This document shows, piece by piece, positions 26,319 through 34,794 of a DNA stretch of 64,000 nt. The notes beneath the pieces are model-generated. The model saw only the letters and a list, made by a program, of their open reading frames with translations. It did not search any database and was not told the origin of the DNA. Both the position numbers and the translations under genes were made by a program. This DNA comes from Methylobacterium sp. J-067 (GTDB lineage: Bacteria > Pseudomonadota > Alphaproteobacteria > Rhizobiales > Beijerinckiaceae), in contig NZ_JAKSXZ010000135.1 of the NCBI RefSeq assembly GCF_022829465.1, positions 62,001 to 126,000 on the forward strand, in the 5' to 3' direction. The first letter of the stretch is position 1, and each line of letters starts with the position of its first letter.

Positions 26319-28451
26319 ATGATCGCCCGCCTGCTCCTGATCCTCGCCTGCCTCGCCTGCGGCCCCGCCCTGGCGCAGGGGTTCCGCGCCCCGGCGGACC
26401 TCGTGCGGGCGAGCCTCGTGGCCGAGCCTTCGGCGGTGGCGGGGGGCACGCCCTTCACCCTCGCCGTGCACATGAAGCTTAAGCGCGGCTGGCACGTCTA
26501 CTGGCGCAACCCCGGCGATTCCGGCCTGCCGCCGGAGGTGACGTGGACGCTGCCCGCCGGCTTCGGCACGGGGGCGATCCGCTGGCCGGCGCCGCACCGC
26601 ATCCCCATCGCGACGCTGATGAACTACGGCTACGAGGACGAGGTGACGCTCCTCGTCCCCGTCACGCCGCCGCCGAGCCTCGACCCGGCCGAGCCGGTGC
26701 GGATCGCGGGCAAGCTCACCTACCTCGTCTGCGAGACCGAATGCGTGCCGGGCGCGGCCGACCTCGCCCTGACCCTCCCCGTGGGCAAGCCGACGCCGGA
26801 CCCCGCCAACGCCGCCCTGTTCACCCGCGCGCGCGCGGCGCTCCCCGTCGCCCCGGTCTGGCCGATGCGCCTGTCCCGCGAGGGCGACCGCATCCGCCTG
26901 GACTTCGCCACGAGCGGCCTGCGGGCGGATTCGATCAAGTCGGCCGCCTATTTCCCCTATGGCGAGACCGCCCTCGACAACGCCGCCGAGCAAACTCTCA
27001 GCGTCGACGACCAGGGCCTGCACCTCAGCCTCACACGGGGCGACGACAAGACCTTCCCCCTCTCCCTGCCCGGCGTGCTGACGGTGGAGGAGGACACCGG
27101 CAACGGCGTTGTCCGCCTCGCCTTCGCCTATGGCGACGAGCCGGCGCAGGTGCCCTCCGCCGCCGTCGCCCCCCCGGCGGCAGCCGGCGCCCTGCCCGTC
27201 CCGGCGGCGGACCAGCCGACCCTCCTCGCGGCCATCGGCCTCGCCCTGCTCGGGGGGCTGATCCTCAACCTGATGCCCTGCGTCTTCCCCGTCCTCTCGA
27301 TCAAGGTGCTCGGCCTCGTGCGCCAATCGGGTGAGAACCGCACCCGCGTGCGCCTGCACGGCCTCGCCTACACGGCCGGCGTGCTGGCGAGCTTCCTCGC
27401 CCTCGCCGGGCTGCTGATCGGCCTGAAGGGCGGCGGGGCGAGCCTCGGCTGGGGCTTCCAGTTGCAATCGCCGCCGGTCGTGGCGGGGCTCGCCTATCTC
27501 CTCGTCGCGGTGGGCCTGAGCCTGTCGGGGGTGTTCAGCCTCGGCGGACGCTTCACCGGCCTCGGCGACGGGCTCGCGCGGCGGGCGGGGCTGCCGGGCT
27601 CGTTCTTCACCGGCGTGCTCGCGACCCTTGTCGCCACCCCCTGCACCGCGCCGTTCATGGGCGCGGCGGTGGGCTTTGCCCTGACGCAGGGCCCCGCCGT
27701 GGCGCTCGCCGTCTTCGCGGCCCTGGGCCTCGGCCTCTCCCTGCCCTTCCTGGCCCTCACCCTGTGGCCCGGCGCCGTGCGGGTGCTGCCGCGCCCGGGC
27801 GCGTGGATGGAGACGCTGAAGCAGGCCCTCGCCTTCCCGGTCTACGCCACGGCGGCGTGGCTGATCTGGGTGCTGGCACAGCAGGTCGATGCGCGGGGGC
27901 TGTTCGCGGCTCTGATCGGCGTGGTGCTGGTGGGCTTCGCCGCCTGGGCCTGGGAGCGCAGCCGGGGCGCGACGGCCCTCGGGGAGCGGATCTTCCAGGG
28001 CCTCGCGGGTCTCGCGATCATCGCCGTGGTGACGCTCGGCTTCGGGCTCTCCCAGCAGCGGGCGGTGCCGGCGGCGCAGGCCGCCGCCGAGGGCACCGAG
28101 CCCTACAGCCAAGCCCGCCTCGACACCCTGCGGGATGCGCGCCGGCCGGTCTTCGTGAACCTGACGGCGGCGTGGTGCATCACCTGCGCCGTCAACGAGA
28201 CCACCTCGCTGTCGCGGCCGTCCGTGCAGGCGGCGATGCGGGCGAAGGGCGTGACCTACCTGAAGGGCGACTGGACCAACCAGAACCCCGAGATCACCCG
28301 CCTGCTGGAGCGACACGGCCGCAGCGGCGTGCCGCTCTACCTGCTCTACACGGGCGGTGGCGACCCCACGATCCTGCCGCAGATCCTCACCGAGGGCACG
28401 GTGCTGGAGGCGCTGGCCGCGATCCCCGACCGCACGGCCGAGGCGCGCTGA
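26319..28451 (+). CDS. DsbD/ScsB-like membrane thiol-disulfide reductase
   Basis: The 710-residue protein should carry electrons from cytoplasmic thioredoxin to periplasmic thiols. It has an N-terminal signal peptide (cut near GPALA), a periplasmic N-terminal domain (about 20-290) and a multi-helix DsbD core. The core holds the membrane cysteines in LNLMPCVFPVLSIKVLG and VATPCTAPFMGAA. A C-terminal thioredoxin-like domain has Trp-Cys-Ile-Thr-Cys (Cys620/Cys623). The N-terminal domain looks more like the ScsB family than E. coli DsbD. It converges on phoB with a 4-bp gap. Confidence 0.88.
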   Translation: MIARLLLILACLACGPALAQGFRAPADLVRASLVAEPSAVAGGTPFTLAVHMKLKRGWHVYWRNPGDSGLPPEVTWTLPAGFGTGAIRWPAPHRIPIATLMNYGYEDEVTLLVPVTPPPSLDPAEPVRIAGKLTYLVCETECVPGAADLALTLPVGKPTPDPANAALFTRARAALPVAPVWPMRLSREGDRIRLDFATSGLRADSIKSAAYFPYGETALDNAAEQTLSVDDQGLHLSLTRGDDKTFPLSLPGVLTVEEDTGNGVVRLAFAYGDEPAQVPSAAVAPPAAAGALPVPAADQPTLLAAIGLALLGGLILNLMPCVFPVLSIKVLGLVRQSGENRTRVRLHGLAYTAGVLASFLALAGLLIGLKGGGASLGWGFQLQSPPVVAGLAYLLVAVGLSLSGVFSLGGRFTGLGDGLARRAGLPGSFFTGVLATLVATPCTAPFMGAAVGFALTQGPAVALAVFAALGLGLSLPFLALTLWPGAVRVLPRPGAWMETLKQALAFPVYATAAWLIWVLAQQVDARGLFAALIGVVLVGFAAWAWERSRGATALGERIFQGLAGLAIIAVVTLGFGLSQQRAVPAAQAAAEGTEPYSQARLDTLRDARRPVFVNLTAAWCITCAVNETTSLSRPSVQAAMRAKGVTYLKGDWTNQNPEITRLLERHGRSGVPLYLLYTGGGDPTILPQILTEGTVLEALAAIPDRTAEAR

Positions 28452-28455
28452 CGCC

Positions 28456-29151
28456 TCACGGCTCGAGCGAGAAGGTCTCGTCGAAGGCGTAGCCCGAGCC
28501 GCGCACGGTGCGGATCGGATCGGCCTGGCGCGGGCCGTTCAGCGCCTTGCGCAGCCGGCCGACATGCACGTCCACGGTGCGCTCGTCGATGTAGACATCG
28601 TGCCCCCAGACCCCGTCGAGCAATTGCTCGCGGGAGAAGACCCGGCCGGGGCTGAGCATCAGGAATTCCAGCAGGCGGAACTCGGTCGGCCCGAGATGAA
28701 GCTCCTGGCCGCCGCGCCGGACGCGGTGGCCGGTGCGGTCCAGCTCGATGTCCCCCGCCGCCAGCCGGTCGGCCACATGGGCGGGCTTGGCCCGGCGCAG
28801 CAGCGCCCGGACGCGGGCGAGGAGTTCCGGCACGGAGAACGGCTTGACGATGTAATCGTCCGCCCCCGTGCCGAGGCCGCGCACGCGGTCGCCCTCCTCG
28901 CCCCGGGCGGTGAGCATGATCACCGGCATACGCTCGGTCTCGCGCCGGGCGCGGATGCGGCGGCACAGTTCGATGCCGGACAGGCCGGGCAGCATCCAGT
29001 CGAGGAGGACGAGGTCCGGGGTGCGCTCGGCGAGGAGCAGTTCCGCGTCGTCCCCGCGCGCGGCGGCATCGACGCTGAAACCCTCCGCTTCGAGGTTGTA
29101 CCGCAGGAGGGTGGTGAGCGCCTCTTCGTCCTCGACGATCAGGACACGCAT
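28456..29151 (-). CDS. phoB: Phosphate regulon response regulator
   Basis: The 231-residue regulator has a receiver domain (acidic pair at 7-8, phosphoacceptor Asp51 in LVLLDWMLPG, switch Lys in YIVKPFS) and a C-terminal winged-helix DNA-binding domain (LGPTEFRLLEFLM ... RTVDVHVGRLRKAL). PhoB binds Pho boxes and activates phosphate-starvation genes, including the pst operon it ends here. The frame is open another 84 bp, but ATG 29151 is the family start. No phoR kinase is in the window. Confidence 0.93.
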   Translation of the reverse strand: MRVLIVEDEEALTTLLRYNLEAEGFSVDAAARGDDAELLLAERTPDLVLLDWMLPGLSGIELCRRIRARRETERMPVIMLTARGEEGDRVRGLGTGADDYIVKPFSVPELLARVRALLRRAKPAHVADRLAAGDIELDRTGHRVRRGGQELHLGPTEFRLLEFLMLSPGRVFSREQLLDGVWGHDVYIDERTVDVHVGRLRKALNGPRQADPIRTVRGSGYAFDETFSLEP

Positions 29152-29262
29152 GCTCGGGAGTCCATTCCACGCCCGTTCCCCCCGGCCGGGTTCGACCGAG
29201 GGTGGCGGGCAACGCTGATACGCCGAAGCCGTCACCGCCGGGGAGGCGATGACGGCGATGGT

Positions 29263-29976
29263 TCACGCGCCGGGGGTGACGGTCGCGTAGTTGGAGGCGT
29301 CGTTCTTCGGCCGGTCGCCCATGAAGATCTCGCCGGTGGCGAGGTAATGGATCGTCTCGGCGATGTTGGTGGTGTGGTCGCCGATCCGCTCGACGTTCTT
29401 GGCGCAAAACAGCAGGTGTGTGCAGAACGAGATGTTGCGCGGGTCTTCCATCATGTAGGTCAGGAGTTCGCGGAACAGGGAATTGTAGAGGGCGTCGATT
29501 TCGCCGTCGCGCTCCCACACGTCATGCGCCGCCTTGGTGTCACGGCTGGCATAGGCGTCGAGCACGTCCTTGAGTTGCCCCTCGGCGAGGTCGCTCATGT
29601 GGCGCACGCCCAGCACGATCTTCTGCGCGGGCGCTTGGTCGGCGATGGCCGTGACGCGCTTGGCGACGTTCTTGGCGAGGTCGCCGATCCGCTCGAGGTC
29701 GCCCGAGACGCGGATCGCCGAGATGGTCTCGCGCAGGTCCACCGCCAGCGGCTGGCGCCGGGCGATGAGCAGGACGGCCTTCTCCTCGATCTCCCGCTGG
29801 AGCGTATCGAGGCGCTTGTCGGCGATGATGACGGTCTGGGCCAGGGCCTCGTCCTGCCGGGCGAGGGCGAGGGTCGCCTCGCCGGTCATCTTCTCCGCGA
29901 CGCCGCCCATCTCGGAGATCGAGCGGCGCAGGTCTTCCAAGTCCGTGTCGTAGGACGTGACGATGTGGCCGGGCAT
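29263..29976 (-). CDS. phoU: Phosphate-specific transport accessory protein PhoU
   Basis: The product (237 residues) consists of two PhoU three-helix repeats, with metal-binding acidic signatures in SGDLERIGDLAKNVAKRV and KNVERIGDHTTNIAETI. PhoU links the Pst transporter to the phosphate sensor and dampens signalling when phosphate is plentiful. It lies 31 bp after pstB and is followed by phoB, the usual order in alphaproteobacteria. Confidence 0.95.
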   Translation of the reverse strand: MPGHIVTSYDTDLEDLRRSISEMGGVAEKMTGEATLALARQDEALAQTVIIADKRLDTLQREIEEKAVLLIARRQPLAVDLRETISAIRVSGDLERIGDLAKNVAKRVTAIADQAPAQKIVLGVRHMSDLAEGQLKDVLDAYASRDTKAAHDVWERDGEIDALYNSLFRELLTYMMEDPRNISFCTHLLFCAKNVERIGDHTTNIAETIHYLATGEIFMGDRPKNDASNYATVTPGA

Positions 29977-30007
29977 GGCGAGACCTCTACGGTTCGGAGT
30001 CGGTGGC

Positions 30008-30829
30008 TCAGCCGAAGCGGCCGGTGATGTAGTCCTGCGTCTTACGCTCGTTCGGGTTCATGAAGATCTTGTCGGTCTGGCCGAACTCGACCAGCTCGCC
30101 GAGATACATGAACGCCGTGTACTGCGAGATGCGGGCGGCCTGCTGCATGTTGTGCGTGACGATCACGATGGTGAACTCATCGCGCAGCTGCTCCATCAGC
30201 TCCTCGATGCGGCCCGTGGAGATCGGGTCGAGGGCCGAGGTCGGCTCGTCGAACAGGATCACCTCCGGCTTCTGGGCCACGGTGCGGGCGATGCACAGGC
30301 GCTGCTGCTGGCCGCCGGAGAGGCCGGTGCCGGCCTGCTTGAGCTTGTCCTTCACCTCGTCCCACAGGGCGGACTTGCGCAGCGATTCCTCGACGCGGAC
30401 GTCGAGGTCGGCCTTGGGCAACTTCTCGTAGAGGCGCAGACCGAAGGCGACGTTGTCGTAGATCGACATCGGGAACGGCGTCGGCTTCTGGAACACCATG
30501 CCGATGCGCGAGCGCAACTCGTTCAGGTCCACGTTCGAATCGAGGACGTTGCGCCCGTCGAGGAGGATCTCACCCTCGGCGCGCTGCTCCGGGTAGAGGC
30601 TGTAGATGCGGTTGAAGCAGCGCAGCAGGGTCGATTTCCCGCAGCCCGAGGGGCCGATCAGCGCCGTGACCTTCCGGTCGTAGAAGTTCAGGTTGACGTT
30701 CTTCAGGCCGTGGAACGACCCGTAATAGAAGTTGAGGTTCTTGACGGCGATGCGGATGGCCCGGTCGGTGGCGGCGTTGCCACGGCTGAGGTCCCCGGTC
30801 GGCAGCGCGGAGGCGGCGTTCATCGTCAT
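30008..30829 (-). CDS. pstB: Phosphate ABC transporter, ATP-binding protein
   Basis: This 273-residue ATPase energises phosphate import. It has Walker [17 protein letters not shown], the PstB-type [20 protein letters not shown], the signature [16 protein letters not shown] and Walker [15 protein letters not shown]. It lies 30 bp after pstA. The first ~20 residues are a variable tail. Confidence 0.96.
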   Translation of the reverse strand: MTMNAASALPTGDLSRGNAATDRAIRIAVKNLNFYYGSFHGLKNVNLNFYDRKVTALIGPSGCGKSTLLRCFNRIYSLYPEQRAEGEILLDGRNVLDSNVDLNELRSRIGMVFQKPTPFPMSIYDNVAFGLRLYEKLPKADLDVRVEESLRKSALWDEVKDKLKQAGTGLSGGQQQRLCIARTVAQKPEVILFDEPTSALDPISTGRIEELMEQLRDEFTIVIVTHNMQQAARISQYTAFMYLGELVEFGQTDKIFMNPNERKTQDYITGRFG

Positions 30830-30859
30830 GTCCTCGTGATGGGTTCGGACGTCACGCCC

Positions 30860-31753
30860 TCAGCGGGCGTTCTGCGGCTTGATCACCAAGCGGGCGATGA
30901 TCGACAGGGCCAGGATGGTCGTGGTGATCAGCAGGGCGCCGGCCCAGGCGAGCCCCTGCCAGTTCGGATAGGGCGAGAGGGCGAACTGGTAGATCATCAC
31001 CGGAAGGTTCGCGACGCCGCCCATCAGGTTGGGGGAGAACCAGGAATTGTTGTTGAGCGCGGTGAAGAGCAGCGGCGCGGTCTCGCCCGCGATGCGGGCC
31101 AGCGCCAGGATGATGCCCGTCACGATGCCGGAGGAGGCGGCCCGCCACGTCACCGAGGTGATGACCTTGGAGGGCGGGGCGCCCAGCGCCGCGCCGGCCT
31201 CGCGCAGGGTGCCGGGCACGAGGCGCAGCATGTCCTCCGTGGTGCGCACGATCACCGGCACGGCGATGATCGCCAGGGCGACGCCGCCGGCCCAGCCGGA
31301 ATAGGTCCCCATCGGCCGCACCATCAGGGTGTAGACGAACAGGCCGATCAGGATGGATGGCGCCGAGAGCAGCACGTCGTTGAGGAAGCGGATGATGTCC
31401 GCGAGCTTCGAGCCCCGCCCGTATTCGGCGAGGTAGGTGCCCGCCATCACGCCGACCGGGGTGGCCACGACGATGCCGATCGTCGTCAGCACGAGGCTGC
31501 CGAGGATGGCGTTGGCGATGCCGCCGCCTTCCGAGCCGGGGCCGGGGGTCGGCTGGGTGAACAGGGTCGGGCTGAGGCCCCGGATGCCCTCGACGATGAG
31601 CATCAGGAGGATCGAGCCGAGCACCACCGCGCCGACCACCGTCGCGACGAGGCAGGAGATGCGCAGGGCCCGGTCCGCCACCCGGCGGCCGGGGCGGACG
31701 CGGCTGGCGCGGAGGGGGGACGGGGTCGTCACCAGGGGATTCGTGGCATCCAT
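30860..31753 (-). CDS. pstA: Phosphate ABC transporter, permease PstA
   Basis: The product has 297 residues and about six membrane helices. An N-terminal basic stretch precedes [22 protein letters not shown]. The EAA loop for PstB contact is [21 protein letters not shown]. PstA pairs with PstC to form the inner-membrane channel. It starts 13 bp after the pstC stop. Confidence 0.95.
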   Translation of the reverse strand: MDATNPLVTTPSPLRASRVRPGRRVADRALRISCLVATVVGAVVLGSILLMLIVEGIRGLSPTLFTQPTPGPGSEGGGIANAILGSLVLTTIGIVVATPVGVMAGTYLAEYGRGSKLADIIRFLNDVLLSAPSILIGLFVYTLMVRPMGTYSGWAGGVALAIIAVPVIVRTTEDMLRLVPGTLREAGAALGAPPSKVITSVTWRAASSGIVTGIILALARIAGETAPLLFTALNNNSWFSPNLMGGVANLPVMIYQFALSPYPNWQGLAWAGALLITTTILALSIIARLVIKPQNAR

Positions 31754-31766
31754 CGGGATCGGCTCC

Positions 31767-32741
31767 TCAGGCGGCCCGGACGCGGCGGGTCAGCAGCCGC
31801 GCGACGATCAGCACGATGAAGGTGATGACGAAGAGGATGCAGCCGAGCGCCATCAGGGCGTTCAGTTGCAGGCCGTCCGCCTCGTTGAACTCGTTGGCGA
31901 TCCGCGACGCGATGGTCGAGGACGGGTCGAAGATCGAGGCCGAGAGCCGGTTGGCGTTGCCGACCACGAAGGTCACCGCCATCGTCTCGCCCAGCGCCCG
32001 GCCGAGGCCCAGCATGATCGCGCCGATGATCGACACGGCGGCCTGCGGCACGAGGACGTGGCGCACCACCTCCCAGGTGGTGCAGCCGATGCCGTAGGCG
32101 CTCTCGCGCAGGACCGTGGGGATCTGGTCCAGCATGTCCCGGGCGATCGAGGCGATGAACGGCACGATCATGATCGCCAGGATGATGCCGGCGGTGAAGA
32201 TGCCGACGCCCGAGGGCACCCGCGCATAGAGCAGCGTACCGACCACCGGGAGCCCCTCGACGAGGTTCGAGAGGGGGATCTGCACGAAGCGCGCGAAGAT
32301 CGGGGCGAAGATGAACAGGCCCCACATGCCGTAGATGATGCTCGGCACGGCGGCGAGCAATTCGATCGTCATGGCGACGGGCTTGCGCGCCCAGCCGGGG
32401 CAGAGCTGCGTCAGGAAGATCGCGATGCCCAGCGAGACCGGCACGCCGATCAGCAGCGCGATCACCGCCGAGGCGAGGGTGCCGATCACCGCGACCAGGG
32501 CGCCGTATTGCTCGGTGCCGATGTTCCAGGCGCTGGAGGTGAGGAAGCCGAAGCCGAATTCGCGGAAGACGGGCCAGCCGCCGTAGAGGATCGAGCCGAG
32601 GATGCCGGCGAGCACCAGCAGCACGAGCAGGGCGGCGGCGTAGGAGCAGGTACGGAACACCGCATCGAGTCCACGGCTCGGACCCCGGCGCGGGGTGGAG
32701 CGCGTCTCGGCGATGGCGATGGACTGCGACAAGGCGGGCAT
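31767..32741 (-). CDS. pstC: Phosphate ABC transporter, permease PstC
   Basis: The product has 324 residues and about six membrane helices, with the EAA loop [20 protein letters not shown] and the conserved [17 protein letters not shown] that identifies PstC. It forms the translocation path with PstA. A strong hairpin lies in the 101-bp gap between pstS and this gene. Confidence 0.95.
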   Translation of the reverse strand: MPALSQSIAIAETRSTPRRGPSRGLDAVFRTCSYAAALLVLLVLAGILGSILYGGWPVFREFGFGFLTSSAWNIGTEQYGALVAVIGTLASAVIALLIGVPVSLGIAIFLTQLCPGWARKPVAMTIELLAAVPSIIYGMWGLFIFAPIFARFVQIPLSNLVEGLPVVGTLLYARVPSGVGIFTAGIILAIMIVPFIASIARDMLDQIPTVLRESAYGIGCTTWEVVRHVLVPQAAVSIIGAIMLGLGRALGETMAVTFVVGNANRLSASIFDPSSTIASRIANEFNEADGLQLNALMALGCILFVITFIVLIVARLLTRRVRAA

Positions 32742-32794
32742 CCGCGATTCTCTGGAATGGACGGACTTCTATCGTGGCGGCACCCGCGATGCGA

Positions 32795-32819
32795 GGGAGG
32801 GGGCCCGAAGCCCCCTCCC
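32795..32819 (-). terminator. Hairpin in the pstS-pstC gap (attenuator or mRNA stabiliser)
   Basis: GGGAGGGGGC and GCCCCCTCCC form a perfect 10-bp stem with a 5-base loop (TTCGG on the minus strand). It begins 24 bp after the pstS stop and ends 54 bp before pstC. No U-tract follows, so full termination is unlikely. Partial termination or 3'-end protection would give more PstS than membrane components, as is common for binding proteins. Confidence 0.6.
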
Positions 32820-32842
32820 CGCGCGGGATCACATGTCCAGGA

Positions 32843-33883
32843 TCACATGCCGAAGACGGGCTTGCCGTCCTTGCCCTTGATGGTCTTCCACTCGTCGTGG
32901 ATTAGGGCGACGACGTTGTCCGGCAGCGGGACGTAGTCGAGGTCCGAGGCGAGCTTGTCGCCGTTCTTGTACGACCAGTCGAAGAACTTCAGCACGTCGG
33001 CGGCCTTCGCCGGATCGGCCGGCTCCTTGTAGACGAGGATGAAGGTCGCGGCGGTGATCGGCCACGCATCCGCACCCGCCTGGTTGGTGAGCGAGATGCC
33101 GAAACCCGGAGCGGCCTTCCAGTCGGCGCTGGCGGCAGCCGCCTGGAACGCCTTGTCGGTCGGCTCGGGGAACTTGCCGTCCTTGTTCTGGATGAGCGTG
33201 TAGGCCAGCTTGTTCTGCTTGGCGTAGGCCGACTCGACGTAGCCGATCGAGTTCGGGACCTGCTTCACGGTGGCGGTCACGCCCTCGTTGCCCTTGCCGC
33301 CCTGGCCCACGGGCCAGGAGATCGTGGTGGCGGCGCCGTATTCCTTCTTCCACGCCTCGGAGGCCTGGGAGAGGTAGGTCGTGAAGATGTTCGTCGTGCC
33401 CGAGGCGTCGGACCGGTAGACCGGCGTGACGTTCGCGTCGGGGAGCTTCACGCCCTCGTTCAGCTTGGCGATGCGCGGGTCCGACCACTTGGCGATCTTG
33501 CCGGCGTAGATGTCGGCGATGAGTTCGCCGGTCAGCTTCAGCTTGCCGGCCTCGATGCCGGGGATGTTCACCACGGTGACGACGCCGCCCATCACGGTCG
33601 GGAACTGGATGAGGCCGTCCTTGGCGAGCTGCTCACCCTTCAGGGGGGCGTCGGTGGCGCCGAAATCGACGGTCTTGGCCTGGATCTGCTTGATGCCGCC
33701 GCCGGAGCCGATCGACTGGTAGTTCAGGCCCGTGCCGGTGTCCTTGCGGTAGGCTTCCGCCCACTTGGAATAGACCGGGAAGGGGAAGGTGGCCCCCGCT
33801 CCCGTGATGTCGGCGGCGAGAGCCGCGGAGGCGAGCTGGGCCGTCGCTAGGCCGAGGGCGAGCGCGTAAGCGAAGGGTCTCAA
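32843..33883 (-). CDS. pstS: Phosphate-binding periplasmic protein
   Basis: The 346-residue precursor has a signal peptide, MRPFAYALALGLATAQLASA, probably cut before ADITGAG. The mature protein has GAGATFPFPVYSKWAEAYRK, IGSGGGIKQIQAKTVDFGATDAPL and SDASGTTNIFTTYLS, the phosphate-binding loops. The start is TTG 33883, chosen because GGAGACACCC precedes it and the signal peptide begins there; the frame is open further upstream but makes no sense as protein. A Pho box lies 107-124 bp upstream. It is the first gene of pstSCAB-phoU-phoB. Confidence 0.93.
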   Translation of the reverse strand: MRPFAYALALGLATAQLASAALAADITGAGATFPFPVYSKWAEAYRKDTGTGLNYQSIGSGGGIKQIQAKTVDFGATDAPLKGEQLAKDGLIQFPTVMGGVVTVVNIPGIEAGKLKLTGELIADIYAGKIAKWSDPRIAKLNEGVKLPDANVTPVYRSDASGTTNIFTTYLSQASEAWKKEYGAATTISWPVGQGGKGNEGVTATVKQVPNSIGYVESAYAKQNKLAYTLIQNKDGKFPEPTDKAFQAAAASADWKAAPGFGISLTNQAGADAWPITAATFILVYKEPADPAKAADVLKFFDWSYKNGDKLASDLDYVPLPDNVVALIHDEWKTIKGKDGKPVFGM

Positions 33884-33989
33884 GGGTGTCTCCGTCTCGG
33901 TCGGCTGCGCCGCCAACCCTGGGGCGATACGGCGCAGATCCAAGGGGCACGGAAGGGTCCGGCCGGCGCTCGGGGCGGTACGACGGTCG

Positions 33990-34007
33990 TATGACAGGGC
34001 TATGACA
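33990..34007 (-). promoter_or_regulatory. Pho box (PhoB site) upstream of pstS
   Basis: On the minus strand two TGTCATA direct repeats (34007-34001 and 33996-33990) are spaced by exactly 11 bp, each preceded by T or C. This is close to the textbook PhoB half-sites CTGTCAT. It sits upstream of pstS, so the operon, including phoB, should be induced by phosphate starvation. It lies in the 314-bp gap between pstS and the next gene; nothing else was identified there. Confidence 0.8.
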
Positions 34008-34197
34008 ACCCCGGCCCGCGCAGCCTTTCGCGCTGCGGTAAGAACCTGATTTTTCGATTCGATCCGCCTCCGACACAATCCAGCAATGGAGCCCCGCAGG
34101 CCTCCTTTCGAGGCGATGGCACGGGATGGCGGCCGACTGCGTTGGTGTCGCATCGACCCGTTGCCCGGAGGCACCGGGCGATGGGGCCGAAGGAATC

Positions 34198-34449
34198 GTG
34201 GACGTGGTGACAGGGCCTGCGAGGGAGGGCGACGATCCGGACGCGGCCTGGCGTGAGCTTCACGAGGAGCGCGAGGCGCTGGAGCGGGCGCTGTCCCTTT
34301 GCCAGACGCGGCAACGGGTGGCGCGGGACGAAGCCGAGGCCGGCGCGGCCGCGCGCGAGGAGGCGGAGCTGCTCCTCAGCCTGGACCGGGTGCTCACACG
34401 GATCAGGGCGGCGGAATACGGACGCCAGCCCGGCGCCCGGCGGTGGTGA
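34198..34449 (+). CDS. Hypothetical coiled-coil protein, 83 residues
   Basis: GTG 34198 follows an AAGGA site. The ~83-residue product is very rich in Glu, Arg and Ala, and most of it (RELHEEREALERALSLCQ through EEAELLLSLDRVLTRIR) should be a helical coiled coil. An ATG at 34126 would add 24 residues but lacks a ribosome site. No family is recognised. It converges on the NepR-like gene with a 7-bp gap. Confidence 0.4.
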   Translation: MDVVTGPAREGDDPDAAWRELHEEREALERALSLCQTRQRVARDEAEAGAAAREEAELLLSLDRVLTRIRAAEYGRQPGARRW

Positions 34450-34456
34450 GCGCGCG

Positions 34457-34654
34457 TCAGAGGGCCTGACGGCGGTCGCGCTCCTTGTGGCGCAGGCGCA
34501 GGAGCAGGTCGATCTGCGAATCGGGGATCGGCTGCGTGTCGATACTGTCTTCGTAGACGCGGCGCAGGCTCTGGCCGAGATGGCCGGTATCGACGCCATT
34601 CTCCGGCTTCACAGACGCGATGCGTGTTCCTGCCACGGCAGCAGTCCGGCTCAT
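34457..34654 (-). CDS. NepR-like anti-sigma factor (orphan)
   Basis: The product has 65 residues. Its second half, LGQSLRRVYEDSIDTQPIPD followed by DLLLRL, matches the NepR pattern (IG..LR..YDD....PVPD.F..LL..L) that forms the two helices binding an EcfG-type sigma factor. The size is right for NepR. ATG 34654 is preceded by GGAGAGG at good spacing, while the longer ATG at 34720 has no support. NepR normally sits next to phyR and ecfG; neither is here. It may buffer a general-stress sigma factor in trans. Confidence 0.65.
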   Translation of the reverse strand: MSRTAAVAGTRIASVKPENGVDTGHLGQSLRRVYEDSIDTQPIPDSQIDLLLRLRHKERDRRQAL

Positions 34655-34794
34655 GGTCCTCTCCGATACCGAAAACCGGCTCGACCGACGATGACGGGAC
34701 GAGCGACGGTGACCCTCCACTAACTTGGTTAACTGCGGGTTACCGTCAACCTATCGTTAAGCTTGCGGGGGAATCTGCGACAATACTGTCCAAT

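Noticed and set aside
33884-34174. N-terminal extension of pstS
   Set aside because: A TTG start with ribosome site lies exactly at the signal peptide; the extension crosses the Pho box.
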